Positions 63,595 to 64,000 of a DNA stretch of 64,000 nt are shown piece after piece (within the stretch, counting starts at the first letter, position 1; the number at the start of each line of letters is the position of its first letter). Source of the stretch: Rhizobium sp. BK399 (GTDB taxonomy: Bacteria > Pseudomonadota > Alphaproteobacteria > Rhizobiales > Rhizobiaceae); assembly GCF_014194695.1 (NCBI RefSeq), contig NZ_JACIAH010000013.1, positions 110,357-174,356 on the forward strand, written 5' to 3'. A program made the translations under genes and the position numbers. The notes beneath the pieces were generated by a model. That model had not been told where the DNA came from and did not search any database. It saw nothing but the letters and a program-made list of their open reading frames with translations.

Positions 63595-64000
63595 GCGGGT
63601 CACGTGCGCGTCTTCATCTCATAAGCGTGGGCGGGGCGCATTTCCGTCAGGATCGGCATGCGGTCATTCCCCGCGGTTGCATCGCTCGTGAACCTACTGA
63701 CACCGCGCCATTGCGCAAGTCGTCTCTCTTCGGGGACCGCCACAGAGGTAAGAGAGAGGGATTCTGCAGCTGAAAATGGAAACTGCGCCAAAAGCACAGC
63801 CGGGAGTCGCCGTTCCGGTGCCCTAAGAACGGCCAAAACCGCACCTCCCGAAAATCCGTCAATCGAATCAGTGTGTTACAAAAATGTCAAAAAACTTTGT
63901 TTTGCGCTGTTGACTTAGAAAAGGGGTAGGATCTATAAGCCCACTCACTGAACGAGGGCGGCGGCGCTGCTGGCGACGAAGTCCTTCGCTCTAGAGATTT
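63595..64000. other. Gene-free right end, upstream of hrpB and holding a probable rRNA promoter
   Basis: About 400 bp. The first 250 bases have no convincing gene; short frames on either strand show no domain. The last 140 bases carry an AT-rich stretch (63863-63900) and then the promoter described separately, plus a leader that runs off the window. Confidence 0.5.
63910..63939 (+). promoter_or_regulatory. Strong sigma-70 promoter, probably of an rRNA operon
   Basis: TTGACT (63910-63915), 18-bp spacer, TATAAG (63934-63939), preceded by an A/T-rich stretch like an UP element. The following leader (ACTGAACGAGGGCGGCGGC and on) resembles rhizobial rrn leaders that precede 16S rRNA. The rRNA itself lies beyond the window, so this is an inference. 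Confidence 0.6.

Overview
This window is chromosomal core DNA of an alphaproteobacterium, most likely a member of the Rhizobiaceae (the Rhizobium/Sinorhizobium/Agrobacterium group). The evidence is the gene order mnmG-mnmE-rho-hemJ-hemE | ppsR-maf-aroE-coaE-dnaQ, the chvI-chvG-hprK-EIIA-HPr cluster, an actS/actR redox pair, intracellular PHB depolymerase, and several ParB-type parS palindromes. Coding density is very high. I see no insertion sequence, prophage, CRISPR array or tRNA gene. The genus is not resolved from sequence alone.

Layout: 1-4.9 kb is a leftward block (mnmG partial, mnmE, rho, hemJ, hemE). At 4.87-5.27 kb a gap with an AT-rich stretch and DnaA-box-like sites is the probable chromosomal origin. 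From it ppsR, maf, aroE, coaE and dnaQ run rightward with overlapping ends. secB and fxsA face them, then a Tim44-like protein, MltA, Smr, an XRE regulator and gyrB run rightward to 15.5 kb. From 15.5 to 25.4 kb lie a nitroreductase, an FAH-family hydrolase, phaZ, a DUF2852 protein, a YgjP-like metallopeptidase and the trpF-trpB-trpA-accD-folC cluster.

From 25.4 to 43.1 kb almost everything reads leftward: chvI-chvG-hprK-EIIA-HPr (envelope stress signalling coupled to a sugar-free phosphorelay), ahcY with an upstream 20-bp operator-like palindrome, a DivL-type cell-cycle kinase whose phospho-acceptor His is a Tyr, a TsaE-AmgK fusion next to MurU (tRNA modification joined to peptidoglycan recycling), addB-addA and trxA. 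pckA, arfB and alkB then read rightward. coaA and the his genes (hisE, F, A, H, a DUF2628 gene, hisB) read leftward and diverge from hslV-hslU. The right end holds a DUF1402 protein with lytic-transglycosylase-like motifs, a cytochrome P450, glcB, a YkuD L,D-transpeptidase lipoprotein, mmcB, actR/actS and hrpB. The last 100 bases carry a strong promoter that looks like the start of an rRNA operon.

Most of the window is housekeeping. The points most worth a second look are the origin/parS architecture (four parS-like sites, three of them overlapping gene ends or a terminator), the Tyr-DivL kinase, the TsaE-AmgK/MurU arrangement, the DUF1402 protein as a candidate lytic enzyme, an MltA homologue with no export signal, and the palindrome upstream of ahcY.
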